DNA of 64,000 nt from Centroberyx gerrardi (GCF_048128805.1 NC_136010.1:20669480-20733479); one strand, 5' to 3'. Counted from the first letter of the stretch, positions 51,501 through 62,706 are shown. A program made the numbers and translations. The notes: generated by a model from the letters alone, not told the origin.

Positions 51501-54500
51501 ACCCAACTGTCACCTCCTTAGTTTCAGGCAGGGCAGCGATTTGAGGAAGGGCTACGGAAACAGGCAAATACATTGATTTATGTGAGTGGTGAGAGCTTCA
51601 CTGCCATGAACTGACATGATTGCATGATGCTGCACAGTGTATGTGTCGGAAGAGGAGATGCTCTTGTGCACTCACACTGGACGTTGAGCACCACCTGAGA
51701 CTGGACCGAGCCTACGTCGTTGGTGGCGGTGCAGCGGTACTGTCCGGCGTCGGCCTCGGTCACCTGCTCGATCTTCAGCATGCCGCCCTTCACCATGATG
51801 TGGGTGGGCAGAGACCCGCCGACTTTGCTCCACTTGACCGTGGGCTGGGGGTCGCCGACGGCCTGGCATTCAAACTCCACCGAGTTCCCGACCATCACGG
51901 TCTGAATCGACGTGCGCACGTTGATCATCACCTTTGGCAGAGCTGTTGGGAGCAGGAGAGGAGGGAAGGGCATCCGATTACAATAGAATACATTGAAAAA
52001 AACAGGTTTTGATTAAGCAGTGTGTATTAGCAGGATATAGCAGTATATGTAGCAGACCTTGGATGGTAAGCTTGGCAGTGTCCTGGGCCTGGCCATACAC
52101 ACTGCTGGCTCTGCAGATGTAAACACCTTCATTGCTCTGCTCAAGGTTCTCAATCCTACAGAGAAACAGCAAAGAACACATATAACAGTGAGCTCATTTA
52201 TCCTCTTCAGTGTTAACTTCACATTTAACATTCATACATTTATTTTTTCTCTCATCCTAGTTTCTCTAAACCAACCCACTGTGTTTATGACTCACCTGAG
52301 CACCCCATCCTTGACGTGGTGGTTAGGCGGCAGCGCGCCTCCTTCCTTCAGCCACTCAATTTTGGTCTCTATGCCACCTGCTGCTGAACAGGTGAACTCC
52401 ACAGCGCTGCCCTGGGCCTTTACCTCCACCTGGGGGGATACACGCACTGCCAGGGGGGCTACAGCAGGAAAGAGGGAGCGAAAGACGTTAGTTAGGGCTA
52501 ACAGATATATATGAATATCAAAAAGTATAACTGTTACATGCTTCCCCCTGTCTTCTGTTTTGTAGCTTTTGAGTTTAGTCTTTCCCTTATATTTTTGATA
52601 GTTTAGAGATTCTGGGATTATATCTATGTAAAATAAATATTTACTTTTTAAAATTTGGGTTAGAGCTTTACACATTCCTGATTTCATATGTTGAGTGGTG
52701 GTTTACTGAGGTCGTAACACTTATCTGTCAAAGTTTGTCCAATGATTATGTTATAAGCATAACTTACATCTGACTGTGACTTTAGCCACCACTTCGCTGT
52801 CGCCCACTTTGTTGCTGGCCACACACTTGTAGCTCCCAGCGTCCTCGGCGGTGGCCAGGTTGATCTGGAGATCCCCTCCGTTAATCTGGGCGCGGGGGGG
52901 CAGGCTGCCCTCCAGCTTGGTCCAAGTGAAGGTCAGGGGAGGAGTGCCATGGGCCAGGCACTGCAGCCTGATCACCTCCCCAACACGCACAGCCACGTCG
53001 TCAGGCATGGAGGTGGCATAGGGAGGGGCTGAGATGTAGGAGAAAAAGTTTATTTGTTGAATGGGTGATCGGCTCAACCAGAATCTTTACTAAAGCTAAA
53101 AGCCAGCCCCTTTATGTGACTCACTCTCTACATCCAGCATGATGGTGACTTCACTGGTGCCCATGCTGTTGGTGGCATTGCAGATGTACTCCCCAGAGTC
53201 TTGGCGGCCCACGCTTGGCAGCACCAGGCTGTTGTTCACCACCTTGTGTCTCCAAGGCAGAGGGGCCCGCAGCTTAGACCAGGTGATCTTAGGAGAAGGG
53301 ACACCTAGAGGAGGGAAGTGGAGAACAGTGTAAAAGAAAAGTGTAAATTGTGATCTAATTTTAATGAATTAACAATTTAACTCTACAGGATTGTAATGAA
53401 AATTACACACTGTGACCCTTTAGCACAGTGATGTAACATACAAGATAATGCACAAAGACAGGACATGAAAATGGTTCAAGTGAATTCCCTTTGTAAAAAT
53501 GCGATTTGTAGCCGTCTTTACCATGGGCATCACAGCGCAGTGTTGCAGTCTGTCCCTCCACTGCAATCATGAGAGGCTCAGGCACAGAGGCCCTGGGCGC
53601 CGTGGGCAGTTGAGAGCTTCCCTCGACGATCACCTCCACCCTGGTCTCAGAGGTGCCCTCGTTGTTGCGAGCCGTGCACACGTATGTGCCAGTATCCTCT
53701 GTACGAGCCACTAGAATCTGCACGGGAGAAGAAAATACATTTATCTAGCCATCAAAATATTCACAACCTCAAAACAAGACAGAGGTTGATTTCAAACACT
53801 GATTGTAGATACAATTTGACCATGGTGTGTGATTTAGCAGTACCTGCATGACGGCATTCGACTCCATGGGCACCGGACTGCTCAGCATGGTCTTGCGGGT
53901 GCTGTCCAGCCTGTGCCATGTGACGGAGGGGCGTGGCTCTCCTGACGCCTGGCACTCCAGATTGATGGGTTCACCCACCCTGACCCGCACCGGCCCACTA
54001 GGGGTGACAGCGGCCACAGGGGACTCTGAGGGCACAGACACAAAATAACATTATGGCTTTACATCTAGTCAGGCACTAGAGGGAGCTCTTCACTTACGAG
54101 AGTGGGTTTGGAGGTGTGTGGCAATGGAAAAGCAGCCTGTGCCTGTGATAGAGGAACTGCAGGCTATCATATTCTACCCTGGTGCTCTGTGTGTGTGTGA
54201 GTGTGTTTATGCATGCCGGAGTATGTGAATTACCTCTGACAATCAGAGACACAATGCTCTGGGTGATGCCGAACAGGTTGCTAGCCACACAACGGTAGGT
54301 GCCCTGGTTGAATGAGCGGGCATTGGCAATGGTAATAACAGAACCATCAGGGCCAACTTTGACATTATCTGTTGGATAGAGAAGCAAACGAAACATTAGA
54401 TCTGCTGTAAATACTGCAGGAGACTTCTGGACCGGTAGTTCTAAATCTTGGGTCTGAGGCGCCAGTGATGTCCAAAGATGGGAGATTTAAGGCCTTAGAG

Positions 54501-57500
54501 AATTCAAGCTAAAGGAATCATAAGAGAAACTAAGAATTCAAAATGAGTAGCCTAATGTAATCCAATTTATTTCACATGCTTTCTCTAGCACGAAATCTGG
54601 ATCACAGGTCATCAAATCTTGTGTAAGGCAGAGAAGTGTGCTGCAACAATGAAATTCTTGTTTGCGGAGTGCTGAGCCAAAAAAATCAAATCCAATATGA
54701 CAAATCAAACACAGAGTGAGGTAGCACATCCAAACATGGGAAAATGACACAATACAATACAATACTCACATTTCACTTATTTATTGGGGCACACACTACG
54801 AAACACTAACACGTTTCGGCAAGTAAAGCCTTCATCAGAGCCATCATGTCATCAAATCTTCATCCTGCTGTCGTTGAATTTGATGCATGCAATGTTTGCC
54901 TGAGTTATACTAAAATGTCAGGGAGTGGATGGTGGAGATGCCAAGTTGGGGGATTTGGGAACAACTGAGCATTAGAAATGAATGATTAAATGAAGGGACT
55001 TCAGAGGTGGACCATGGCTGCAATTGCTCGTAAATAATGACATCATTAAATCTGTGTGTGTTTTCTCTTTAGAAAGCAAACTCATTCATCAGAAGCGGTG
55101 TGTGTTCCTGGCCCTCACCTGGCAGGGGCTGGTTGTTGGACAGCTTCCACTCCAGTCTGACAGGCTGGGCTCCGCTGTACACCCTGCACCTGAAGCTGGC
55201 CGAATCCCCCAGACGCACTGCAGCGCTGTGCGGCTCGATGGAGATGATGGGGGTCTGCAGACCTGCTCCAGGAACCAGGGGTTAGGACTGAAATTAGACT
55301 CTGGACAGAATCTATTTAAATATACCTCCGTGATTGATCTCACTTCATTTAGCTGACTTGTTATTCATATAAACCTGAAACAGATTGCTATACAGTGTGG
55401 CCATGGGCTATATTGGCAGCAGTTTAAGAACTCAAAACATTGCTGAAGTCCAGGAAGGACTGAACGAGGATGAGATCATGGGACAGTAGCGGGGAAAACC
55501 ATTCACTCTGAGGTCACACTGGGCCGGGTTGGAAAGCACAACTGGAAAAGCCATTCATAATGTGAGGCTGTGTGTCATAGAACACCCTTGCCCTGCGCTG
55601 CCCTGCCCTGCCCTGCCCTGCCCTCATGTCACGTATGTGTTCCTCCCAGCCACTGACTGGCCATCAGCTGCCATCAGCTATGATTTCACTGCTGAGAAAA
55701 AAATGCCTGTCAAGTCTAATCAAGTTGTCCGGCCTCGAGCAGGGTAGATTAGAGCGGAATAAAGTAGAGCTGAAAAGAAAACAATTATCCAAAAGGGCTC
55801 TTAGCTACTATTTTATAGCAATAAGTCTGTGAAACAAGACAATCCACATACCATCTTGTCTGAGGCCCACAGTGCTGTGCAACTTACGTGAAGAGGACGA
55901 GGTGACAGACACAGAGACAGAGCCCTGGCGGACTGGAGATCCAGGACTTCCAGAGTTGCCTTGCACCCGACAGATATACTCTCCTGAGTCGTCTGGAGTG
56001 GCTGACAGGATACGCAGCTGACTGCCCAGAACCTTCACACAACAGACAAGGGATGATATCACTTCATTTTAGCTTTAGCATTTTAGCAAATAATAGTAAT
56101 ACAACACCAACACCAATAATAGTTATATTGGTATTAATACTACTCCTACTACTACAAAACAAACAAACAAATCTCCATCTAAACAAGTCATCTAGTCTAT
56201 TATTGAGTCCTGAAATCGTAATTTTCTTAAAATAAGTGAAAAAAATTGGATAACATTCAAAGATCTAGTCGAGGCATGTGTGTGTGAGTATTTGCCCAAC
56301 CTGGTGATTGGAGGAGAGTCGTCCGCTGGCTCTTGTCCAAGTGACTGAGGGAGGAGGGTTTCCAGGGGCAAAACAGTTGAGGTCCAGACTCTGGCCCTCC
56401 TGGACATCAGCTATAGATGGCTGGATGGTGATGGCTGAGGAGATATGGTCCGCTGCACAAGCACAAACACATAACATCACATTATGTTTTCTAAATGCAT
56501 TATATTGGGACATGGGATATCCTGCAAACCTTAGAGATGCACTCTGCAAACTTCATATGAAAAGAGTGCTGCACAATGTGACTGAGGTGGACTGAGCCTG
56601 TTTGACTATGATGCCAAGTTTGTGACCTCTCACCTTTGAGCACAGTGACTTGAATAGGAGACCTATTTGAGCCAATGCTGTTGCTGCCAACACACATGTA
56701 AGTGCCCGAGTCGGACATCTTGACGTTGGGGATGAGCAGAGTACCAATGTCAGTGCGATCCATACGGGCCTGGAGAGACACACCACCGAAAGTGGAGATT
56801 AGATCAAAACCAATATCAATGTCATCGCCTACTGTTTGATATGATATACAGTGCGTTAAATTTCAGATATATTATGTAATGATTATTTAGATTTACACCA
56901 TACCAACACAGACAAACCATATACTGGAGATATAGCACATCACTTACCTGTCTGTCTACAGACCCTTGACACAACACAAATATGACATTGCTGACATCAT
57001 GACATTAAATGATCACTAGGTAATAGCAACACAAAAGCACTACGGGGCAGATCTTTAAGACAAGACAGGAGTTGTTATTACTACAGTTCAGTTGTTTTGT
57101 GAATGGAATTTTTGTTTAGGATTTCTATGGCATCGTACTTTGTACATGAAATTGTGTACAAAGTAGAGCCAACATACTACAATGATTTGTATGGTTATAA
57201 TTTGTTAATATGATTTATATATAATGATCAGTGTTGAAAATTAAATACACTAGACTAGATTGTTTTTACTCTAAAAGTGATTAAAATTGAAATGATGACA
57301 AAAATTAGGACAGTTAGAAAATTGACAGATTGAGACACATTTGAGCCGATGATTACTTAATAAGCAATAAAAAGCAGCTTTTTACTTGACTGTACAATCT
57401 TTGACAAATCTGAGAATAATTACTAGCCAGTGTATGAAGCTCTAGAAATCAACAAAATAACTACCACCTAATACCTAAGTACCCATATGACACCAAAGAA

Positions 57501-60500
57501 AACAGTTTTTTTCTTTTGCAACAATTTCAACACTCATATTTAATAAGTATGGCTCTAATGTGTTTCTGGTTCATGAGCAATCAACAAGCGACTTGTTTGT
57601 ACACTACTCCACATGGCAGCCACAGTCTGCCCAGGGCCAGCGAGGCTGAACGTGGGCTTTTGGAAAGTTTGGAAACACCTCAGAGGGGAGGGGAATCTGG
57701 AGGGGAGGGAATGGGAGGGATTACTGTATCCGGGGGGTGTCGGGGCATCCGCGGACAAAGCTGCTTAGCTCCGGCCCGTTCAACCATGAGGGAAGCTAAA
57801 CCGAGCAGTGGCCGAGGCGGGCCCTGGCTCAATGTGTGTCTGAACCCATTGACAGGTTTTCAAAGCAACCCGTTTGCTAGAGCACACAGAATTTCTGCGT
57901 GGTCGCACGGCAGAGCCCAGCTCCCCCTGGGAAAGGCTGACACAACGCAGTGGCTCTCTGAGGCAGAACTAAACAGGCCCCGGAGCCCCGGCCGGGCCCA
58001 GGAGCGCTGCCTACAGACCAGACTAACACAAACCCCCCAGGGCCGGGGGGCAGCGGGCTCAGCCTGGCACAGAGCAAAATATGCCTGTAATACCTACAGT
58101 ACCTACTGTATGCTTAGTCCTGTTAATACACTCAATGGAATGAAGGGAATCAACTGGGTGGTGAGAGCGTAAACAAGTCAGGGATGGTACGATGTGGACA
58201 GTTACAAAACAAAAGACTATGGAACACTGATATTCATACAACGCGACACAAAAACAAGTACTGCATGCCATAAGTAGACTAAGAAAACAACCAGACCCGC
58301 TAGTTGGTTTCAACTTATTTGGCTCTAGCTCTAATGGAACTTAGTGAGCAGCTACTTGCTGTAGTAAATTAATGGGGGTTACAATGTGTGAATAAAGGAC
58401 ACGTTTTGATCATGCATTTAGTCGACAAGGTGTAAAGGCGTGGTCAGTACAGGACAATGGGTGGGAGTAAGAGACGGGACAGACAGACAGATGGACAGAC
58501 CTGCAGCTCCTCAATACGTCTCTGTAACACATCGAGACTGTTGCTTTTAAACTGATGGAAACCGTGAGAAGGAATGGCCTGAGCAAACGTCAAACAACAG
58601 AACAGGGTGGGATAAAAAAAGGGAGGAAACAAACACAAGGGAGGGAAAAATAAAGGAAAAAATGGTCAAAATACTGAACACAGTCATAAAAAAATGTCAA
58701 TTTGTATCAAAGCCCTGACACAGTATGATGAAATACCACCAGCACCAGTTACACCACGAGATACAAGATACGGATATAGCACACTGGAATGTAAATACAT
58801 TAGTTACAGTTTTTAATCAGTCCATGCTAAAATGATCATTCAGTCATGGACATAGAGGCCGTGATCTCACCTGTGAGGGGATTTGACCTCCGTTCCTCAG
58901 CCAGGTGAGCTTGGGGGTGGGTGATCCTGATGCTCGGCAGTACAACCTCAGGGTGTCGCCCTCGTGGACCTCAATATTTTGGGGACTGACTTGGACTTGG
59001 GGCTGGGTGCCTAGGCCACTTGGGTTAGACCCTGACCGAAATATGCATTTTAGTGATCATTCAAAAGACAGTACAATGCACTGCAAAAAAATATGTGTCT
59101 TGCTTAGACTTTAAGGTCTTATTTTTCTTAAAACAAGTGAAAAATATGCTAATAGGGTGAGACAATTCCTGGAACAAGTAAAACTGCATTGAAAACAAGT
59201 AGAATTATCTTATCCCATTGGCATGATTTTTCACTAAATATTTTAAGACAAATGGAGGAAAAAAATTTAAATGCAGTGTGCAGTGCTTGCTGGGAGAATT
59301 TATATGAGGACACACACGTACTCATGCACACACACATACACACACACACACACACACACAGCATACTTTGGATATAGAGGGAGGCCCGGGCTGTGTGTTC
59401 GCCATGAGTGTTCAGGGCCTTGCAGGTATACTCTCCCTCATCGGCCTGGTCCACTGCTGTGAAGGTCAGGACGCCTCCTCGCACCACGGCTCTGGGACTC
59501 ATTCTGTTACCTGGACCTCCTGTTACAACAGTTACACTCATTAAGAACATAATATACTGTAAGGTGCATTTTCTATCTATGGCTGACTTTGCTTCTCAGA
59601 GTAGGAATACTGGGCTGCATCATCTGCAGTGATGAAGTTTCTATGATTTCCCTGACCAATGACCCTAAGTAACAAGGTTCCAGCACTCCAAAAGTGGGAT
59701 ATAGCCTTGTCAAGCCAGGTCAAAGCAGGTCTTACCTATCCACTCAATGGCAGGAGTAGGGTTCCCAGTCACCGTGCAGCGAAACTCGGCCCGCTGGCCC
59801 TGCTGGACATTCAGCACTGAAGGAGTGACAGTGGCCACAGGCTGAGCCCCCTCTGCAGCTACAGAAGGAGACACGCCAGTCAAGCATAGCTCAAAGTGGA
59901 CAGAGTGAGACATCCCATAGGTACATGGAGAGATAGAGTGCGATAATGCAGACTGGTCTATTGGTACAGCGTGAAATATGAAACCCTATCAGGGATCTAT
60001 AACCGATGCTTGGGCAGTATACAGGGTAAGCTGTGAGGAATCTCTTGGGTGGATGCATTTGATTGAGAATGAATTGACCAGACTGTGTGAGAGAGTGGCG
60101 GCCTCCGCCTGTGCCCCCCCCCCGCCCTTGGCAGCCTAAGTCCTCAGAGCAGACGAAACAGATGAGAGGTGGCAGGCAGGCCTTGGCATGGCCTCTGGGC
60201 ATATTGCTGTCTGTGCCAGATTGGCTGGCTGCTAGGCCCCATATTCAATCCCATATGATCCCAGGGCGACAGAGCAAAAGAAAGCCCTCTTTCAGTAGCC
60301 AGGGAGGAGTATGAGGCTATCTAAGCAGGCTAAAAACCTCTGGGACTGGACTGTCCTGGGCTGAGCTGGGACTCTCTGACCTAAGTGATACAAAAACTCC
60401 AGGGCTGGGAGACATTTTATCATCGTCTATGGGAAGCCGGGCAGACTTGACAGCCTGAAGTCTCGACTAATATTGAAGACACATGCAACCTCTAACACTT

Positions 60501-62020
60501 GTAAATGATTTTGATTTATGGCTAATCTATATAATCTATATGGCTATATAATGTATCGCCCAAGATGTCTTATAGTATCTTCATATGAGAGGCATGGGTT
60601 TTTAGATCTTCTGTGGTAGGATCAGTGTATCTGGAGATGAAACTGTACCAGTACATTACCTATGTAATGACACATATACAATATAATATAATAATATAAT
60701 TTGAGTTCTCTTAAGAGTAGTGCATAGCTAGCAATCAAGATCTCACTGTGTCAGTTTAAGTAGAAGTCCCATCATTGAGTGAGCTGCATATTAAAATGTA
60801 TTGACAGTAGTGGGTCTCGCCAGTCTGCTACCCATAACCAGGCAATGTAACATGATGTAATGAGGCTGTGATGGGATGTATTAGGCACAGTATGATGTTT
60901 GAAGACCAGATGACAGCTATTTCCCAGTACAGCATGGCTCCTGAGGAGAAAGCAAAGTGAAGATGGCAGGGAGAAGAAGGGAGGTCTCCTGTCTCTGAAT
61001 GTTGACATTGTCACTGACAAAATGTTGGTAAGCATGTAGCAGCTGATAAAGTAATTACTGCTGCATTATGTAATGACTTGTAATATGGTAACATGGATGT
61101 AATGTAATATGGATAACTTGAGTTATTACATTATTTTCATTCTTACGAGTTATTACATTATTAGTCAATTTATTATTTCACCATAAGTAAAGGAAATGTT
61201 ACCCCCTTATGAAGTAATAAACACCTGTAAATATGTGATGCTATTACGTACTATCTGGGAATTTATCACACTAATATGTTTTATTATATTTTAGTTGTAA
61301 AGTTGTAAAGTTATTGCAGTATCTGGCAGTTATTACATTATCAGTTGCTACAAAACATCCTGAATACACTTCACCTACTCTATATGAGTAATGCACTGGG
61401 TTCACCATGTACCATACTTCAAAAGTGTTTTTTTGAAGTGCTATTGTGAAACTATTTTCTATTCTGAAAGTGAAGCCAATATAATAATAGTAATGTAACT
61501 TGGACGTAACTGGACTCAACATTCAGGAGGAGTTTCCCATAAGAATGAACATGCACTTTTTCCTGCAGTGATGGACCCTCATGAACCCAAAGAGCCAGGT
61601 GGGACCCAGTAATGCTCATGTACAATCTGTAAAGCCTTGACTATGTGAGGCACTGCTATCATGAATGAGAAACTCTCAAGGACTGGAACTAACATGAAGA
61701 CTTTACATTAGATATGCTGGAAACAAATATCCATCTTTAGGTCTCAGTTGAACTAAAGATGCTTTCTTACCGTCAGCACATTAGGCAGTGTGTGTGTAGT
61801 GAGCTTCTACAAGTTGTTGCTGGGCTGACTGTACATGGGCGCTACCAGGCCACCAATATATCCATGCTGCGGTGGATGAGTGCATGCATGACATAGAGAG
61901 AGAGGGAAGGGTCCCTCCAGGGAGCCCAGCAGAGAGGAAACCATGCCCATGCTGACTTACGCTTTCTATGTCCTTCAAACATTTCATAGGCTGTGTAAAA
62001 CATCTGAGTCTGTGAGGCCT
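42137..62020 (-). CDS. hspg2: Perlecan (HSPG2), 3' half: Ig array and endorepellin
   Basis: This is a basement-membrane heparan sulfate proteoglycan. I could place 34 in-phase coding exons down to the stop at 42137, all GT-AG, with additional cassette candidates. The order is ten Ig domains, then LG1-EGF-EGF-LG2-EGF-EGF-LG3, ending in GLNVQPCSS. Many short blocks match remembered human perlecan, for example TGGRFSSGITGC against TGGKFSSGMTGC, and EACGPDATC. Domain V (endorepellin) binds integrin and dystroglycan. The amino-terminal half (SEA, LDLR-A and laminin-IV/EGF regions, and the first Ig domains) is outside the right edge. No frameshift or internal stop was seen. The minimum firm right end is 59858. 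The 61961-62020 exon is probable. Confidence 0.96.
42385..42565. repeat. Dispersed fish repeat, copy B
   Basis: This is the partner of 19020-19303 and shares ATATTGGACTTTTGGACCC, ACACTTGGATAATGCTG and the tail GGTTGAACTGTTCCTTTAA. It lies in the last hspg2 intron, directly before the exon at 42575. Confidence 0.6.
43654..43683 (-). CDS. hspg2: Candidate 30-nt cassette microexon in hspg2 LG3
   Basis: On the minus strand this is a 30-base segment in phase 0-0. It is preceded by a good branch-like CTCTAAC and the pyrimidine-rich acceptor TTTTCCTCAG, and followed by a weak donor GTGCAT. It encodes ETNGARHLRK. If used, it would be inserted between WQGV and ELGEQGKGKDF, in a loop of LG3 where human perlecan has no insert in the form I remember. 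It may be a regulated microexon or an accidental match. Confidence 0.4.
45506..45562 (-). CDS. hspg2: hspg2 linker exon ahead of the LG3 cleavage site
   Basis: This 57-base exon (phase 1-1) encodes QVSSFSEALWNLEGSGAN and is joined to the next exon to make Asp. It aligns with human ESDWHLEGSGGND. Its acceptor (CACACGCAG) is fair and its donor (G then GTACAG) is weak, so skipping is conceivable. Skipping keeps frame and would remove the Asn-Asp cleavage site. Confidence 0.75.
46101..48264 (-). CDS. hspg2: hspg2 EGF1-EGF2, LG2 and EGF3-EGF4
   Basis: The exons are 48264-48155 (end of LG1, then CPTCKDHPCQ), 48040-47932 (EGF1), 47802-47704 (EGF2), 47584-47363, 46944-46700 and 46611-46440 (LG2 running into EGF3), and 46223-46101 (EGF4). 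The EGF modules keep six-cysteine spacing, for example CGPDATC and CRCHLG, and CLNGGHC and CLCKDGFEG. LG2 includes DDLRVELEFKPL, EDFIAVSMVDGHVEFRYELGTG and MYLGGVPNMDI. No calcium-EGF signature is obvious. The match to remembered human text is close throughout. Confidence 0.94.
46960..47110. repeat. Intronic repeat copy 1 (shared with 51190-51340)
   Basis: The phrases TTTACCTTATATGCAGGGAT, TAGTGGAGGGTAAACC, TTTTTAGATTGA and CAGCCTCACAAGCC or TAGCCTCACAAGCC occur in the same order here and at 51190-51340. The copies differ by scattered substitutions and small gaps. They lie in two different hspg2 introns and represent an interspersed element of unknown class. Confidence 0.7.
48388..50818 (-). 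CDS. hspg2: hspg2 LG1 domain
   Basis: The exons are 50818-50702, 49013-48929, 48839-48695, 48490-48388, and the start of 48264-48155. LG1 opens with ERVMPYFAQEPLSYLTLPTI and contains MILYNGQ, DFISLGLVGGRVEFRFDVGSG and LHVGGYPNY. Compared with human, the loop after YNGQ is shorter (RRTTGA against a loop of about 20 residues). A possible 18-base extra exon lies in the intron at 50502-50519. Confidence 0.94.
49085..49400. repeat. Fold-back MITE-like repeat copy in hspg2 intron
   Basis: It contains AACAAGTGAAACTGCATTC, CAAGTGGAATTATCTCACCC, and paired AAGATTTTAAGACTAG and CTTGTTAAG stretches whose complements occur earlier in the segment. A related copy is at 59085-59270. The text matches a MITE-like repeat I remember as frequent in teleosts (class uncertain). 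Confidence 0.55.
50502..50519 (-). CDS. hspg2: Candidate 18-nt microexon in hspg2 LG1
   Basis: On the minus strand an 18-base segment (phase 1-1) encodes LMLYA. It sits between a very long C/T tract ending in GGGAAG and a strong donor GTGAGT. It would turn VDG-MILYNG into VDG-LMLYAG-MILYNG, that is, a near-duplicate of the following beta strand. This could be a relic of exon duplication, an alternative strand exon, or a decoy site. Confidence 0.35.
50961..59858 (-). CDS. hspg2: hspg2 Ig array (ten Ig domains of domain IV)
   Basis: Most Ig domains are split over two exons: 59858-59736 with 59519-59367, 59031-58871 with 56769-56634, 56452-56301 with 56032-55888, 55262-55119 with 54368-54234, 54025-53844 with 53717-53522 (which also starts the next), 53304-53125, 53028-52768 (single exon), 52458-52296 with 52155-52058, 51942-51676 (single exon), and 51551-51439 with 51108-50961. 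The Ig cysteines, the W in W[ST][KR]-type motifs and D-x-G-x-Y-x-C are visible in the domains. The third domain is the only one here of the type that human perlecan repeats many times (EGQSLDLNC, GSQLRILSATPDDSGEYICRV). Confidence 0.95.
51190..51340. repeat. Intronic repeat copy 2
   Basis: This is the second copy of the element at 46960-47110, same orientation, in the hspg2 intron between 51108 and 51439. Confidence 0.7.
54760..54850. repeat. Fish interspersed repeat fragment (CGAAAC/ACACGTTTCGG type)
   Basis: The text ACTACGAAACACTAACACG, then TTTCGGCAAGTAAAGCCTT and CATCAGAGC, resembles the terminal part of a repeat common in fish and amphibians. This is from memory and the class is not certain. 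It lies in an hspg2 intron. Confidence 0.4.
55586..55625. repeat. (CCCTG)n pentanucleotide repeat
   Basis: About seven near-perfect CCCTG units in an hspg2 intron. Confidence 0.95.
57590..58080. other. GC-rich island within an hspg2 intron
   Basis: In an otherwise AT-rich 1.7 kb intron this block is markedly G+C-rich and CpG-containing. It supports a 218-codon open frame on the plus strand (57516-58172) and a 66-codon frame on the minus strand. Neither frame resembles a known protein, and long frames are expected in GC-rich DNA. It may be a conserved regulatory element. Confidence 0.4.
58501..58578 (-). CDS. hspg2: Candidate 78-nt cassette exon inside an hspg2 Ig domain
   Basis: A 78-base segment (phase 0-0) lies between the two halves of an Ig domain. 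It has acceptor GCTCAG and donor CAG then GTCTGT, and encodes 26 residues without a stop (starts AIPSHGFH, ends LQRRIEELQ). Without it the junction GGQIPSQ-ARMDRTDIGTL aligns directly to remembered human GGSLPPQ-ARSERTDIATL. With it, a helical, charged loop is inserted between the C and E strands. It is probably an alternative exon. Confidence 0.5.
59085..59270. repeat. Second copy of the fold-back repeat
   Basis: It contains GACTTTAAGGTCTTATTTTT, GGAACAAGTAAAACTGCATT, AACAAGTAGAATTATCTTAT and TCCCATTGGCATGATTTTTC, which pair with the copy at 49085-49400. It lies in the hspg2 intron upstream of the exon at 59031. Confidence 0.6.
59324..59360. repeat. (CA)n microsatellite next to an hspg2 exon
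   Basis: CA units ending six bases from the donor side of the exon at 59367. Confidence 0.95.
60085..60420. other. GC-richer segment in the next hspg2 intron
   Basis: This is a second block of raised G+C with a C-run (about 12 C) and no exon signal in phase. The CCATATTCAATCCCATATG text resembles AT-core boxes but fits no strict consensus. It may be regulatory. Confidence 0.3.
61961..62020 (-). CDS. hspg2: Probable 60-nt hspg2 linker exon
   Basis: A 60-base segment has a very strong acceptor (long C/T tract ending CATCTCCAG) and a strong donor (GTAAGT). It is phase 1-1, so it can join the next exon at 59858. It encodes ASQTQMFYTAYEMFEGHRK. Human perlecan has no such segment, as far as I remember, between its neighbouring Ig domains, so it may be an optional linker exon. 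It is the most upstream exon visible. Confidence 0.55.
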
Positions 62021-62664
62021 CTGGAGATGGGGGAGGGAAGGAGGGAGGGGACAGGTAAACTGACAGGTCAGTTCTCCAGGGAAACAGTGGATTACCTCCC
62101 ACTTGGGCTGACTGACTGATCACGTCCCTTGGGGATACTTATATATCCGTCTCCATCCACGAGCTGCCAGGGTTGCCTGGCAGGGTTCCCATTGACTCCA
62201 AAAGTGCATCAGGCATAATGTAAACACACAAAAATGATCGCAAACGAAGTGAACTTGAATACAATTGACACCAACTTCAAGGATTTTTCCATTTCAGTTT
62301 AGTTTTGTTCTTCCTACTGTAAGAGAAATCCGTCCATCATCCATTAGACTGAGGAGTTGGTTGGTGTTTTTTATCATGAAAGTTGGTGCCATTGTATTCA
62401 TAGTTATATGCACTTACCTGAAATATATTAAAATTAGGTAACTGAGTAATCTGGCACACAATGCGTTGAAGTGTGTTGGTTAGAATGACCTTATGGATTG
62501 TAACATTGTGTCATGCTCATCTTACATTCAGCACCCACTGACTGGGAATGTCAAATCTGTGTAAAGTAGCCAATGAAACAATGAAAGGCCCAACAATATC
62601 CTTCTTATCCTGTGGATTCAAAGTCAAGGTACAGTGTAAAATGTAAAACACACACACAAATGCA

Positions 62665-62706
<42 letters not shown>

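Noticed and set aside
57516..58172. 218-aa plus-strand open frame
   Set aside because: It lies antisense within an hspg2 intron in GC-rich DNA where long frames arise by chance. No domain, signal peptide or splice context was seen. It is kept only as a composition finding.
62526..62609. An 84-nt exon-like segment (DKKDIVGPF... WVLN) with acceptor and a GTAAGA donor on the minus strand
   Set aside because: It is phase 0-0 and cannot join the phase-1 hspg2 exons next to it. The peptide has no Ig features and I found no partner exons.
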